Below, one piece after another: positions 1 through 5,123 of a stretch of DNA of 5,123 nt (within the stretch, counting starts at the first letter, position 1; every line of letters starts with the position of its first letter). This stretch comes from DATKMS01 sp041497995 (GTDB lineage: Bacteria; Desulfobacterota; Binatia; HRBIN30): positions 1 to 5,123 of the forward strand of contig JBGQHM010000455.1 of the NCBI GenBank assembly GCA_041497995.1, read 5' to 3'. The position numbers were made by a program, and so were the translations under genes. The notes under the pieces were generated by a model. That model saw only the letters and a list, made by a program, of their open reading frames with translations, was not told where the DNA came from and searched no databases.

Positions 1-152
1 GCGGCACGATAGTTGGCACCGACCGATGTGCCAGAACGTATGAGCTGCTTCCCGAGCACCTCTGCAGCCCGGCTCCTGGGCAAAGCCTCGACCAGCTTGA
101 TCGCCTCAAGCGCGAACCGCCTGGTCCGCCGCTTCATGTCGTCGGCATCCAT
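1..152 (-). CDS. Four-helix-bundle protein (23S rRNA intervening-sequence protein / S23 family), partial
   Basis: The first 50 codons of a minus-strand gene are visible; the frame is open to the left edge, so the C-terminus is missing. Seen: a start ATG at 152-150 with AGGA at 162-159, six bases upstream. The protein begins MDADDMKRRTRRFALEAIKL and ends, as far as visible, in LIRSGTSVGANYRA (residues 37-50). That last string is the hallmark of the four-helix-bundle family first found as ORFs in 23S rRNA intervening sequences (IVP, often labelled S23 or 'four helix bundle protein'). Full-length members are about 115-130 residues, so roughly 40% is present. The family forms small oligomeric helical bundles; its cellular role is unknown, and the 'ribosomal protein S23' label is historical. 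It follows the dehydrogenase stop by 41 bases on the same strand and could be co-transcribed, though members usually stand alone. An internal ATG at codon 6 is an alternative start. Confidence 0.85.
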   Translation of the reverse strand, partial: MDADDMKRRTRRFALEAIKLVEALPRSRAAEVLGKQLIRSGTSVGANYRA

Positions 153-193
153 AGCGGATCCTGGATCTCTTCAATCCGCATTCCGCAATCAGA

Positions 194-1282
194 TCACCAA
201 CCGGCAAGCGCCGCTCCCCGCGCGCGGTGCACGGAGGCTTCGCCGAGGAAGCTGCGGTCGAAGATGGCGCGGCGGAACCACAGGTGCAGGTCGAACTCCC
301 AAGTGAAGCCGATGCCGCCGTGCAGCTCGGTGGTGTCGCGGGTGACACGGTCGTACAAGTCGGTCAGGTGTGCCTTCGCGAGCGCCGCATGACGCTCCGA
401 GTCGTCGCGGATGCGGTCGAAGGCGTGCGCTGCGTACCAGTACAACGACAGTGACGGCTCCAGCTCGGCGGCGATGTTGGCGATCTGATGCTTCACGGCT
501 TGGAACGCGCCGATGACCTGACCGAACTGCTCGCGCTGCATCGCGTACTGCGCCGTCATGTCGAGGCAACGCCGCGAGCCGCCGTACGCGTCGGCGGCGA
601 TGAGAATGCAGCCGGCGTCAATCGCGCGCTGGAGCGCGGCAGCGTCGCCGCCCAACTTGGTTGCTGGCGTGGCGGTGAAGCGGACGGTTTCGACGCGGCG
701 GGTCATGTCGACCACTTTGAGCGGCGTGATGCCGATGCCCGGCGCGCCACGCTCCACGAGCCAGAGGCCGGGACCTTTGCCGTCGACGGCGGCCACGACC
801 ATAACATCGGCGACGCCGGCATATGGCACGAACGGCTTGGTGCCAGTCAACTTCCCGTCTGCGACCTTCGTCGTGTAGTGCGCCGGATTCCACTCGCTGT
901 CGGCTTCACCGAAGGCGATGGTCGCCAGCGCCGTTCCAGATGCGATGCGTGGCAACCAGTGTTCACGCTGCGAGGCGTCGCCGCCATCGTGGAGTGCGAC
1001 CGTGGCCATCGCGGACCCAAGGAATGGTCCGGGCGTCGCAGCGTACCCGAGCTCCTCCGCCGCAAGCGCGAGATCGAGGAGGTCAAGGCCGGAGCCCCCG
1101 TACGCTGCGGGAATCGTCAGTCCCGGAACTCCGAGGTCGATGAGGCCTTGCCACAGACTGCTGTCGTGGCCGCTGTCGCTCTCCATGATCGCCCGCACAC
1201 GCGTGGTCGGACACTGCTCGTCGAGGAAGCGCTTGATGGTGCTCTTGAGGAGAACCTGATCTTCGGACAAACCAAAATTCAT
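194..1282 (-). CDS. Acyl-CoA dehydrogenase, probable non-catalytic partner subunit of a heteromeric enzyme
   Basis: This 362-residue protein has the full acyl-CoA dehydrogenase layout: N-terminal helical domain (about 1-115, opening LSEDQVLLKSTIKRFL), middle beta domain (about 118-205) and C-terminal helical domain (about 220-362). Family members are flavoproteins that put an alpha-beta double bond into acyl-CoA thioesters and pass electrons to ETF in the cytoplasm. The FAD-binding string REQFGQVIGAFQAVKH (250-265) and the HGGIGFTWE loop (321-329) are intact. The base found as Glu in YEGT of medium-chain enzymes falls at Leu346 (SFLGEASVHR), and the alternative helix-G Glu position is in a Gly-rich stretch (AYGGSRR). 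The usual SE-x2-G-GSD loop is replaced by FGEADSEW (124-131). It therefore probably cannot act alone and pairs with the dehydrogenase just upstream. The start ATG at 1282-1280 has AAGGA at 1292-1288. The gap to the upstream stop is 29 bases, so the two look like one operon. Substrate unknown. Confidence 0.95.
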   Translation of the reverse strand: MNFGLSEDQVLLKSTIKRFLDEQCPTTRVRAIMESDSGHDSSLWQGLIDLGVPGLTIPAAYGGSGLDLLDLALAAEELGYAATPGPFLGSAMATVALHDGGDASQREHWLPRIASGTALATIAFGEADSEWNPAHYTTKVADGKLTGTKPFVPYAGVADVMVVAAVDGKGPGLWLVERGAPGIGITPLKVVDMTRRVETVRFTATPATKLGGDAAALQRAIDAGCILIAADAYGGSRRCLDMTAQYAMQREQFGQVIGAFQAVKHQIANIAAELEPSLSLYWYAAHAFDRIRDDSERHAALAKAHLTDLYDRVTRDTTELHGGIGFTWEFDLHLWFRRAIFDRSFLGEASVHRARGAALAGW

Positions 1283-1311
1283 CGTATTCCTTTCGAACTT
1301 CGGTCAGCCGT

Positions 1312-2541
1312 CTAACGCCGGCTTGCCGCCGCGTCGCGCGGCAGACCGAAGCCGCGCTCCGCAATGACGTTGCGCTGGACGTTGGCGGTACCGCCGGCGA
1401 TGAGAATGCCGAGCGACCACATGTACGCGGTGACGAACATGCCCATCGCCGGCGCGCTTTCCTCGCCGGGCGCGAGCAGGCCGCGGTCGCCCATCAGGTC
1501 CATCGCCAGCTTGCCGATGTCGTAGCTCAGCTGTGTACCGTAGAGCTTGCTCACCAGGCCGGCGACGCCGGGCTCTTCGTTGCGCGCCTGCATCGTCAGC
1601 AGACGGTAGCCGTGGTACTCGCTGCAGATGACTTTCGTTTCCAGCTCGACGATGCGATTGCGAATGTACGGATCCTTGATCGCCGGCTTACCGCGCAGGT
1701 TCACGGCTTGCGCCATCATGATCACGCCATCAAGGGTCCGCCGGCTGAGTACGGAGCTGCCGATCAGCGCGCGCTCGTGCTTCAGCGTCGACCGGCTCAC
1801 CACCCACCCCTGGCCACGCTTGCCGACGATGTTCTTGGCCGGCACGCGCACGTTGTCGAGGAACACTTCGTTGAAGTCGGCGTCACCGGTCATCTGGCGC
1901 AGCGGACGCACGTCGATGCCGGGTGTCTTCATGTCGATCAGGATGTAGCTGATGCCCTCATGCTTCGGTGCATCGGGCTCGGTGCGCACCAGGCAGAACA
2001 TCCACTCGGAGGTGTCGGCGTTTGAGGTCCAGATCTTCTGCCCGTTGATCACCCAGAAGTCGCCTTCGAGTACGCCGCGGGTGCGCAGCGAGGCCAGGTC
2101 ACTGCCGGAGCCCGGCTCACTGTAGCCCTGGCACCAGGTGATTTTGCCGAGCAAGGTGTCGCGCACGAGCTTCTGCTTCTGCTCCTCGGTCCCGTGCTCG
2201 ACCAGCGTCGGGACCAGCATGCTCGGGCCCTGACCCATGAGCTCATTGGGAGCCTTCGCCTTGCGGAACTCCTCGGCGAGAATCGTCGACTTGAGCGGAT
2301 CGGACGGCTGTTCACCGCCGCCGTAGCGCTTCGGGACGTGACGATAGAGGTAGCCGCGCTCGATGGCCTTGAGACGGAATGCGGTGGCACGTTCATCGGT
2401 GCGGATGATGGCGCCCATCATCATGGCGCGCTGGTCAGGCGGCGGCGCGCTGTTGATGTCGTCTTCGGTCCAGTTCTGTTTGAGGAACTGCTGCACTTCG
2501 GTGCGGAACGTTTCGTACTCTGCGCTGTAACTGAGATCCAT
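1312..2541 (-). CDS. Acyl-CoA dehydrogenase, probable catalytic subunit of a heteromeric enzyme
   Basis: This 409-residue flavin-dependent acyl-CoA dehydrogenase is the first gene of the minus-strand pair. Seen: an N-terminal helical domain opening LSYSAEYETFRTEVQQFL; the HVPKRYGGGE turn (68-77); the family signature GYSEPGSGSDLAS (139-151), followed by INGQKIWTSNA (165-175), which lines the flavin; and the middle-domain end VFLDNVRVPAKNIVG (226-240). A candidate catalytic base is Glu256 in STLKHERALIG, at the helix-G position used by isovaleryl- and long-chain acyl-CoA dehydrogenases. The C-terminal position used by medium-chain enzymes is Gly (IAGGTANVQRN, 381-391). The usual R-x-QFG-x2-I-x2-FQ motif is absent, replaced by LRGKPAIKDPYIRN (282-295). 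This fits a subunit needing its neighbour to complete the FAD site. ATG at 2541 is chosen over an in-frame TTG at 2544 because GGGAG lies six bases from the ATG but only three from the TTG. The stop is TAG at 1314-1312. Confidence 0.95.
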   Translation of the reverse strand: MDLSYSAEYETFRTEVQQFLKQNWTEDDINSAPPPDQRAMMMGAIIRTDERATAFRLKAIERGYLYRHVPKRYGGGEQPSDPLKSTILAEEFRKAKAPNELMGQGPSMLVPTLVEHGTEEQKQKLVRDTLLGKITWCQGYSEPGSGSDLASLRTRGVLEGDFWVINGQKIWTSNADTSEWMFCLVRTEPDAPKHEGISYILIDMKTPGIDVRPLRQMTGDADFNEVFLDNVRVPAKNIVGKRGQGWVVSRSTLKHERALIGSSVLSRRTLDGVIMMAQAVNLRGKPAIKDPYIRNRIVELETKVICSEYHGYRLLTMQARNEEPGVAGLVSKLYGTQLSYDIGKLAMDLMGDRGLLAPGEESAPAMGMFVTAYMWSLGILIAGGTANVQRNVIAERGFGLPRDAAASRR

Positions 2542-2547
2542 CAACGA

Positions 2548-2552
2548 CTCCC
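2548..2552 (-). promoter_or_regulatory. Ribosome binding site deciding the start of the 409-residue acyl-CoA dehydrogenase
   Basis: On the minus strand this reads GGGAG, followed by TCGTTG and then the ATG at 2541-2539. The six-base spacing favours the ATG. The in-frame TTG at 2544-2542 would sit only three bases from the site. Confidence 0.6.
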
Positions 2553-2674
2553 ATTCTCGCCCGCGGCATCCGCCGCAGAGGCTCTACCGATCTGCTGTGG
2601 TCAATCAATCGATTAGCCCAACTCGCACGGCTGGGGCAAGCCTTCGTGGCGCTTTACGGTGCGCCTCCGCGTAG

Positions 2675-2690
2675 CGTTCTTGATAGAACG
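2675..2690. promoter_or_regulatory. Perfect inverted repeat, possible operator
   Basis: CGTTCT and AGAACG form perfect 6-base arms around TGAT. The centre lies about 141 bases upstream of the dehydrogenase ATG and about 240 bases upstream of the divergent gene. Palindromes of about this size can be operators for dimeric regulators such as TetR-family proteins, which commonly control acyl-CoA dehydrogenase operons. No regulator gene is in the window and there is only one copy, so its role is inferred. It could be a chance palindrome. Confidence 0.3.
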
Positions 2691-2766
2691 TGCCTGATGC
2701 TGCCCCGCGCTGCGCGAGACGGTAGGCTACAGTTCTGAAGTCACGACGATTCCGTAGTTCTACTGA

Positions 2767-2796
2767 TTGACACCCAAAGCAGTGACAGCGTAGAAG
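2767..2796 (+). promoter_or_regulatory. Candidate sigma70-type promoter for the thrombospondin-repeat gene
   Basis: A perfect TTGACA box at 2767-2772 is followed, after 18 bases, by TAGAAG at 2791-2796 (four of six matches to TATAAT). It would leave a leader of about 120 bases before the ATG at 2925. The -10 box is weak. The better -10-like string TATAAG at 2837-2842 has no good -35 box at the right distance. The host's sigma-factor preferences are unknown. Confidence 0.25.
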
Positions 2797-2868
2797 GTGC
2801 CACATCCAGCTCGCAGATGGACTGCGCGGGGGGCCGTATAAGTTGAAAAGACAAGCAGGTTAGTTGAC

Positions 2869-2882
2869 GCCGCTTTAGCGGC
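2869..2882 (+). other. Small GC hairpin in the leader of the thrombospondin-repeat gene
   Basis: GCCGC and GCGGC pair perfectly around TTTA, 42 bases before the ATG. There is no T-tract on either side, so it is not a typical intrinsic terminator. It could affect leader RNA folding, or be chance in GC-rich DNA. Confidence 0.3.
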
Positions 2883-2911
2883 CCGCACAGGCCGTCGCGC
2901 GCGTGCAAGGC

Positions 2912-2917
2912 GGAGGG
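2912..2917 (+). promoter_or_regulatory. Strong ribosome binding site for the thrombospondin-repeat gene
   Basis: GGAGGG ends seven bases before the ATG at 2925. This near-consensus site, together with the signal peptide that begins directly at this ATG, fixes the start of the open-ended reading frame. Confidence 0.7.
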
Positions 2918-2924
2918 ATCGATC

Positions 2925-3011
2925 ATGCTCGTCCAAAAGTGTCTCTGTGTTCTCTCGGCTCTGGTGATGTCGGTGGGAGTTGTCGTGTGGCACCCGACTT
3001 CGGCGTTTGGG
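2925..3011 (+). other. Signal peptide coding segment
   Basis: Residues 1-29: a short N-region with Lys5, a hydrophobic core LCVLSALVMSVGVVVW (7-22), then a polar stretch ending in Ala27-Phe28-Gly29, which fits an A-x-G signal peptidase I site before Val30. Cys6 and Cys8 lie before or in the core without a lipobox followed by mature sequence, so a lipoprotein signal is unlikely. Confidence 0.8.
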
Positions 3012-5123
3012 GTTCCCGAGTTCCAAGCCGACTTCAACAACGACATGCTGCCGACGCTGCTAAGTACCTTCACATTCGGCTCAGGCCCGAGCCTTGCAAT
3101 CACGAATGGGAGGGTTGAGGTCACCCTCCCTCCAGGCTCAACGGACGGTCCCATTCCGGTCGCCGGCGCCCTTCCGGCCTTTGTGGCAGGCGTGGCAGAC
3201 GGTTGCACGATTAGAGGCGACTTCGACATGCAGGTCGACTATCAGCTCGTTAGTTGGCCTGCGGCGAACGGAGTCGGTGTACAGCTCGGCGCGGTGGATC
3301 AAGCCTCCCCCTGTTTCTCCAACGTGAGTCGAGTCGGGACCGGTGAAACGTACAGCGGCTCGGCCTGTGGCGTGCCCGTCGGGAGCACTGCGACGGGCGA
3401 CCTAGCCGGGAAATTGAGGCTGACGCGCGTCGGCACCACGGTCACAGCCTTCTACTTCAGTGCGGGCAGCTGGGTTGTCGTTGGCTCCGGACCGGCGACC
3501 TCCGCAGACATCACGCCGTTTTTCGCGGCGGGCAGTTCCGAGGCGCAGTTCGGACAGCAGCAAGTCAAGGTCGCTTTCGACAACTTTGCGGTCAACCAGG
3601 GACAGCTCATCTGTCCGGTGTTTTGCGGCAATGGCATCGTGGACCCCGGCGAAGGGTGCGACGATGGGAACACCGTCAACGGCGACTGCTGCGACGCAAC
3701 GTGTCAGCCGGAGCCGGCCAATGCGCCCTGCGAGGTCGATGGGAATCTGTGTACGGTTGACCTGTGCGACGGACTCATCGGGTCGGCGCCGTCCGCTTGC
3801 GTGTTTGACCACCCAGCCGCGAGCTGCGAGGGCCCGTTCGGTGACCCGACGTGTTCAGACGGCGTCGACAACGACGGCGACAGCCTGATCGACGCGCAGG
3901 ACCCGGATTGCCGGCCGCCGGTCGAGGGGCCGCCGGGCGATCCGAGCTGTTCCGACGCTATCGACAACGATGGCGACGGGCTCATCGACGCGCAAGACCC
4001 GGGCTGCCTCACGCCGTGCCAGCAACAGCAGGAGGTGTGCAACGGCTTCGACGACAATTGCAACGCCCGGATCGATGAAGGCTTCCCCGATTCCGATCGC
4101 GATGGCATCGCGGACTGTGTGGACCAAGACCGCGACAACGACGGCGTGCGCGACGGGGCGGACAACTGTCCCAACACGCCGAACCCGAATCAGGCAGACA
4201 CCGACGCCGACGGCATCGGCGACGCGTGCGATGGCAACGTTCCGCCAATCACCAACCCACCGAGTGCGCACGAGATCACCGTGGACGGCCAGTTCGAGCC
4301 GCCCGCCGGGGAATGGGCCGACCTCACCCCCGCGAGCTTCCTCAACGGCCAGAGCAAGGTGTACACGTCGCTCGACCCGAATGCGGACGCCATCTATCTG
4401 ATGTATGACTTCGTCCTCAGCACGACTCCGCTCGCGGTAGGGCAAGAGGCCGGCAACGTCTCCTTCCAGGTCGGCGGCAACAGCTTCTTTGACGTCTTCT
4501 TCATCCAGGGCGGGCCCAACACCAATTTCGGCCCGCACCCTGCCACCAGTGAGGGCGGTACGGGAGACCGCGTGCGCGTACTCCTCAACGGCCAGCCTTT
4601 CGACAACAGCGCTGGTTGTATCCAGGGCGCGGTGGATTTCAACACCACCTCCCCCAATTTCCCCGGGGTGCCGCACAACGTAGTCGAACTCGCCGTGCGG
4701 CTGACGGGTTCACCCGGCGGCTGCTACAGCCCAGAGCCCGCATTCTGGAGCGCTACGCTTCCCGGAGTGCGGCCCATCGTCGCCGCCGCGCGCCGGTCTG
4801 CCCGAGCTGCCGCTCCAGATGCAACCGCGGAGACCTTTGAAGTGTCCGCGTCGTTCGTCAACATTGCCCCCAACGGCAACGTGAGTGTCATGCCCGTGAT
4901 CGAGGGCCCACCCGGGGATCCCACCTGTTCGGATGGGATCGACAACGACGGCGACGGGCTGATCGACGGTGCGGATACCGGTTGTTTCGCGATCAGCCCA
5001 TCAAACCCCGACAGTGATGGGGATGGCTTCGCGGACATCTCTGACAATTGTCCGAAGGTCGCCAATGCGGATCAAAAGGACGGCGACGGCGATGGCGTTG
5101 GCGACGCGTGTGACAACTGCCCC
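2925..5123 (+). CDS. Exported multidomain protein with thrombospondin type 3, MopE-type and Cys-rich repeats, partial
   Basis: One uninterrupted frame of 733 codons runs off the right edge, so the C-terminus is missing. Order seen: signal peptide (1-29); a beta-rich region (about 30-228) with alternating strands such as GDFDMQVDYQLVSW and KLRLTRVGTTVTAFYF, resembling concanavalin-A-like lectin folds; a DUF4215-type unit CGNGIVDPGEGCDDGN...C (234-260); further Cys at 269, 276, 281, 292 and 301; two tandem GDPxCSD repeats (306-361); a MopE-type motif (372-386); thrombospondin type 3 repeats (389-437); a CBM9/DOMON-like candidate opening ITVDGQFEPPAGEW (451-464) and running to about 617, with Cys565 and Cys600 as a possible disulfide; an Ala/Arg-rich linker (about 617-640); a third GDPxCSD repeat (664-687); and more type 3 repeats (696-733). 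The Asp-rich repeats are known Ca2+ ligands in such proteins. The likely location is the cell surface or outside the cell, with an adhesive or carbohydrate-binding role inferred. No enzyme motif is visible. It is divergent from the dehydrogenases and has a strong ribosome binding site. Confidence 0.93.
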   Translation, partial: MLVQKCLCVLSALVMSVGVVVWHPTSAFGVPEFQADFNNDMLPTLLSTFTFGSGPSLAITNGRVEVTLPPGSTDGPIPVAGALPAFVAGVADGCTIRGDFDMQVDYQLVSWPAANGVGVQLGAVDQASPCFSNVSRVGTGETYSGSACGVPVGSTATGDLAGKLRLTRVGTTVTAFYFSAGSWVVVGSGPATSADITPFFAAGSSEAQFGQQQVKVAFDNFAVNQGQLICPVFCGNGIVDPGEGCDDGNTVNGDCCDATCQPEPANAPCEVDGNLCTVDLCDGLIGSAPSACVFDHPAASCEGPFGDPTCSDGVDNDGDSLIDAQDPDCRPPVEGPPGDPSCSDAIDNDGDGLIDAQDPGCLTPCQQQQEVCNGFDDNCNARIDEGFPDSDRDGIADCVDQDRDNDGVRDGADNCPNTPNPNQADTDADGIGDACDGNVPPITNPPSAHEITVDGQFEPPAGEWADLTPASFLNGQSKVYTSLDPNADAIYLMYDFVLSTTPLAVGQEAGNVSFQVGGNSFFDVFFIQGGPNTNFGPHPATSEGGTGDRVRVLLNGQPFDNSAGCIQGAVDFNTTSPNFPGVPHNVVELAVRLTGSPGGCYSPEPAFWSATLPGVRPIVAAARRSARAAAPDATAETFEVSASFVNIAPNGNVSVMPVIEGPPGDPTCSDGIDNDGDGLIDGADTGCFAISPSNPDSDGDGFADISDNCPKVANADQKDGDGDGVGDACDNCP
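3840..4007 (+). repeat. Two tandem Asp-rich Cys repeats (GDPxCSDxxDNDGDxLIDAQDPxC)
   Basis: Residues 306-329 and 338-361 are copies at a 32-residue (96-base) period, with 19 of 24 residues identical. Each carries the acidic core DNDGD and is bounded by Cys at both ends. The core resembles Ca2+-binding Asp loops of thrombospondin type 3 repeats and is common in secreted proteins of deltaproteobacterial lineages. Synonymous differences show that the copies are not a very recent duplication. Confidence 0.85.
4038..4082 (+). other. MopE-type putative metal-binding motif
   Basis: Residues 372-386 read CNGFDDNCNARIDEG, close to the CNGxDDNCNGxIDEG motif found many times in secreted proteins and named after the copper-binding surface protein MopE of Methylococcus capsulatus. 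Ala381 replaces the usual Gly. Only one copy is visible. Which metal it binds, if any, is not shown by sequence. Confidence 0.75.
4089..4235 (+). repeat. Thrombospondin type 3 repeats, first block
   Basis: Residues 389-437 follow the pattern DSDRDGIADCVDQDRDNDGV then DGADNCPNTPNPNQADTDADG and end in IGDACDG. Regular D-x-D-x-DG spacing with DNCP and DACD is diagnostic of type 3 repeats, which wrap around several Ca2+ ions and pair Cys415 and Cys435 style cysteines in disulfides. Confidence 0.92.
4914..4985 (+). repeat. Third, dispersed copy of the Asp-rich Cys repeat
   Basis: Residues 664-687 match the second tandem copy (338-361) at 19 of 24 residues. The match extends upstream: both are preceded by EGPP, so the linker was duplicated with the repeat. 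The two copies are 326 residues apart and flank the CBM9/DOMON-like candidate domain. Confidence 0.85.
5010..5123 (+). repeat. Thrombospondin type 3 repeats, second block, cut by the window edge
   Basis: Residues 696-733 read DSDGDGFADISDNCPKVANA, then DQKDGDGDGVGDACDNCP at the edge. The final DNCP starts another unit, so the array continues to the right of the window. Confidence 0.92.

Larger units (their letters stand above)
2542..2924. other. Divergent intergenic region, no convincing gene
   Basis: About 383 bases between the divergent starts of the acyl-CoA dehydrogenase operon (minus) and the thrombospondin-repeat gene (plus). It must hold both promoters. It contains the inverted repeat at 2675-2690, a TTGACA box at 2767-2772, a TATAAG string at 2837-2842, a GC hairpin at 2869-2882 and the two ribosome binding sites. 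A minus-strand open frame of 66 codons (2605-2805) resembles no family I recognise and is probably chance. I see no tRNA, no terminator with a T-tract, no CRISPR and no insertion-sequence ends. Confidence 0.7.

Noticed and set aside
488..1315. Long plus-strand open frame of 275 codons
   Set aside because: It lies opposite the clear acyl-CoA dehydrogenase at 194-1282, has an Arg/His-rich composition, and shows no recognisable motif. It is an antisense shadow in GC-rich DNA.
2542..2544. TTG as start codon of the 409-residue dehydrogenase
   Set aside because: It would lie only three bases from the GGGAG site. The next codon is ATG at proper spacing, and the family start fits the ATG.
2869..2882. 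Hairpin as an intrinsic terminator
   Set aside because: No T-tract follows on either strand and the stem is only five pairs, inside the leader of a gene.
2741..3229. Minus-strand open frame of 162 codons spanning the start of the exported protein
   Set aside because: It overlaps the signal peptide and first domain of a well-supported plus-strand gene and has no recognisable domain or credible ribosome binding site.
3855..4676. Long minus-strand open frame of 273 codons
   Set aside because: It is antisense to the thrombospondin-repeat gene. Its Val-rich sequence comes from reading GAC (Asp) codons backwards as GTC, so the repeats explain its length and composition.
3840..5123. The spaced short repeats as a CRISPR or other DNA-level array
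   Set aside because: The repeats keep the reading frame, differ at third positions and encode conserved Asp/Cys patterns, so they are protein repeats and not a DNA array.

Overview
This is a high-GC bacterial window with two unrelated halves separated by a divergent intergenic region of about 380 bases. The best guess for the source is an uncultured Deltaproteobacteria-grade lineage (Myxococcota, Desulfobacterota or Binatota type). The reasons are a secreted protein mixing DUF4215-type Cys repeats, a MopE-type metal-binding motif, GDPxCSDxIDNDGDG repeats and thrombospondin type 3 repeats, plus a paired acyl-CoA dehydrogenase locus and a four-helix-bundle (IVP/S23-type) protein. No taxonomic marker gene is present, so this is inference.

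Left half (1-2541, minus strand): three genes read right to left. First comes a 409-residue acyl-CoA dehydrogenase (1312-2541), then 29 bases later a 362-residue acyl-CoA dehydrogenase (194-1282), then 41 bases later the start of a four-helix-bundle protein that runs off the left edge (1-152). The two dehydrogenases have complementary motif sets. The first keeps the FAD-loop signature and a candidate catalytic Glu but has no Arg-Gln-Phe-Gly FAD motif. The second keeps that motif but has no catalytic Glu. This is the pattern expected of an alpha2-beta2 heteromeric acyl-CoA dehydrogenase, known from steroid side-chain degradation in mycobacteria. The substrate here cannot be read from the sequence.

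Middle (2542-2924): no convincing gene. It holds the two divergent gene starts, a perfect 6-bp-arm inverted repeat, a sigma70-like promoter candidate facing right, and a small GC hairpin in the leader of the right-hand gene.

Right half (2925-5123, plus strand): one reading frame of 733 codons, open to the window edge. It encodes an exported multidomain protein: signal peptide, a lectin-like beta-sandwich candidate, a Cys-rich repeat region, two tandem Asp-rich repeats, a MopE-type motif, a thrombospondin type 3 stretch, a CBM9/DOMON-like candidate domain, then a third Asp-rich repeat and a second thrombospondin type 3 stretch. It is probably a Ca2+-stabilised cell-surface or secreted protein. 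I see no functional link between this gene and the dehydrogenases beyond their shared intergenic region.
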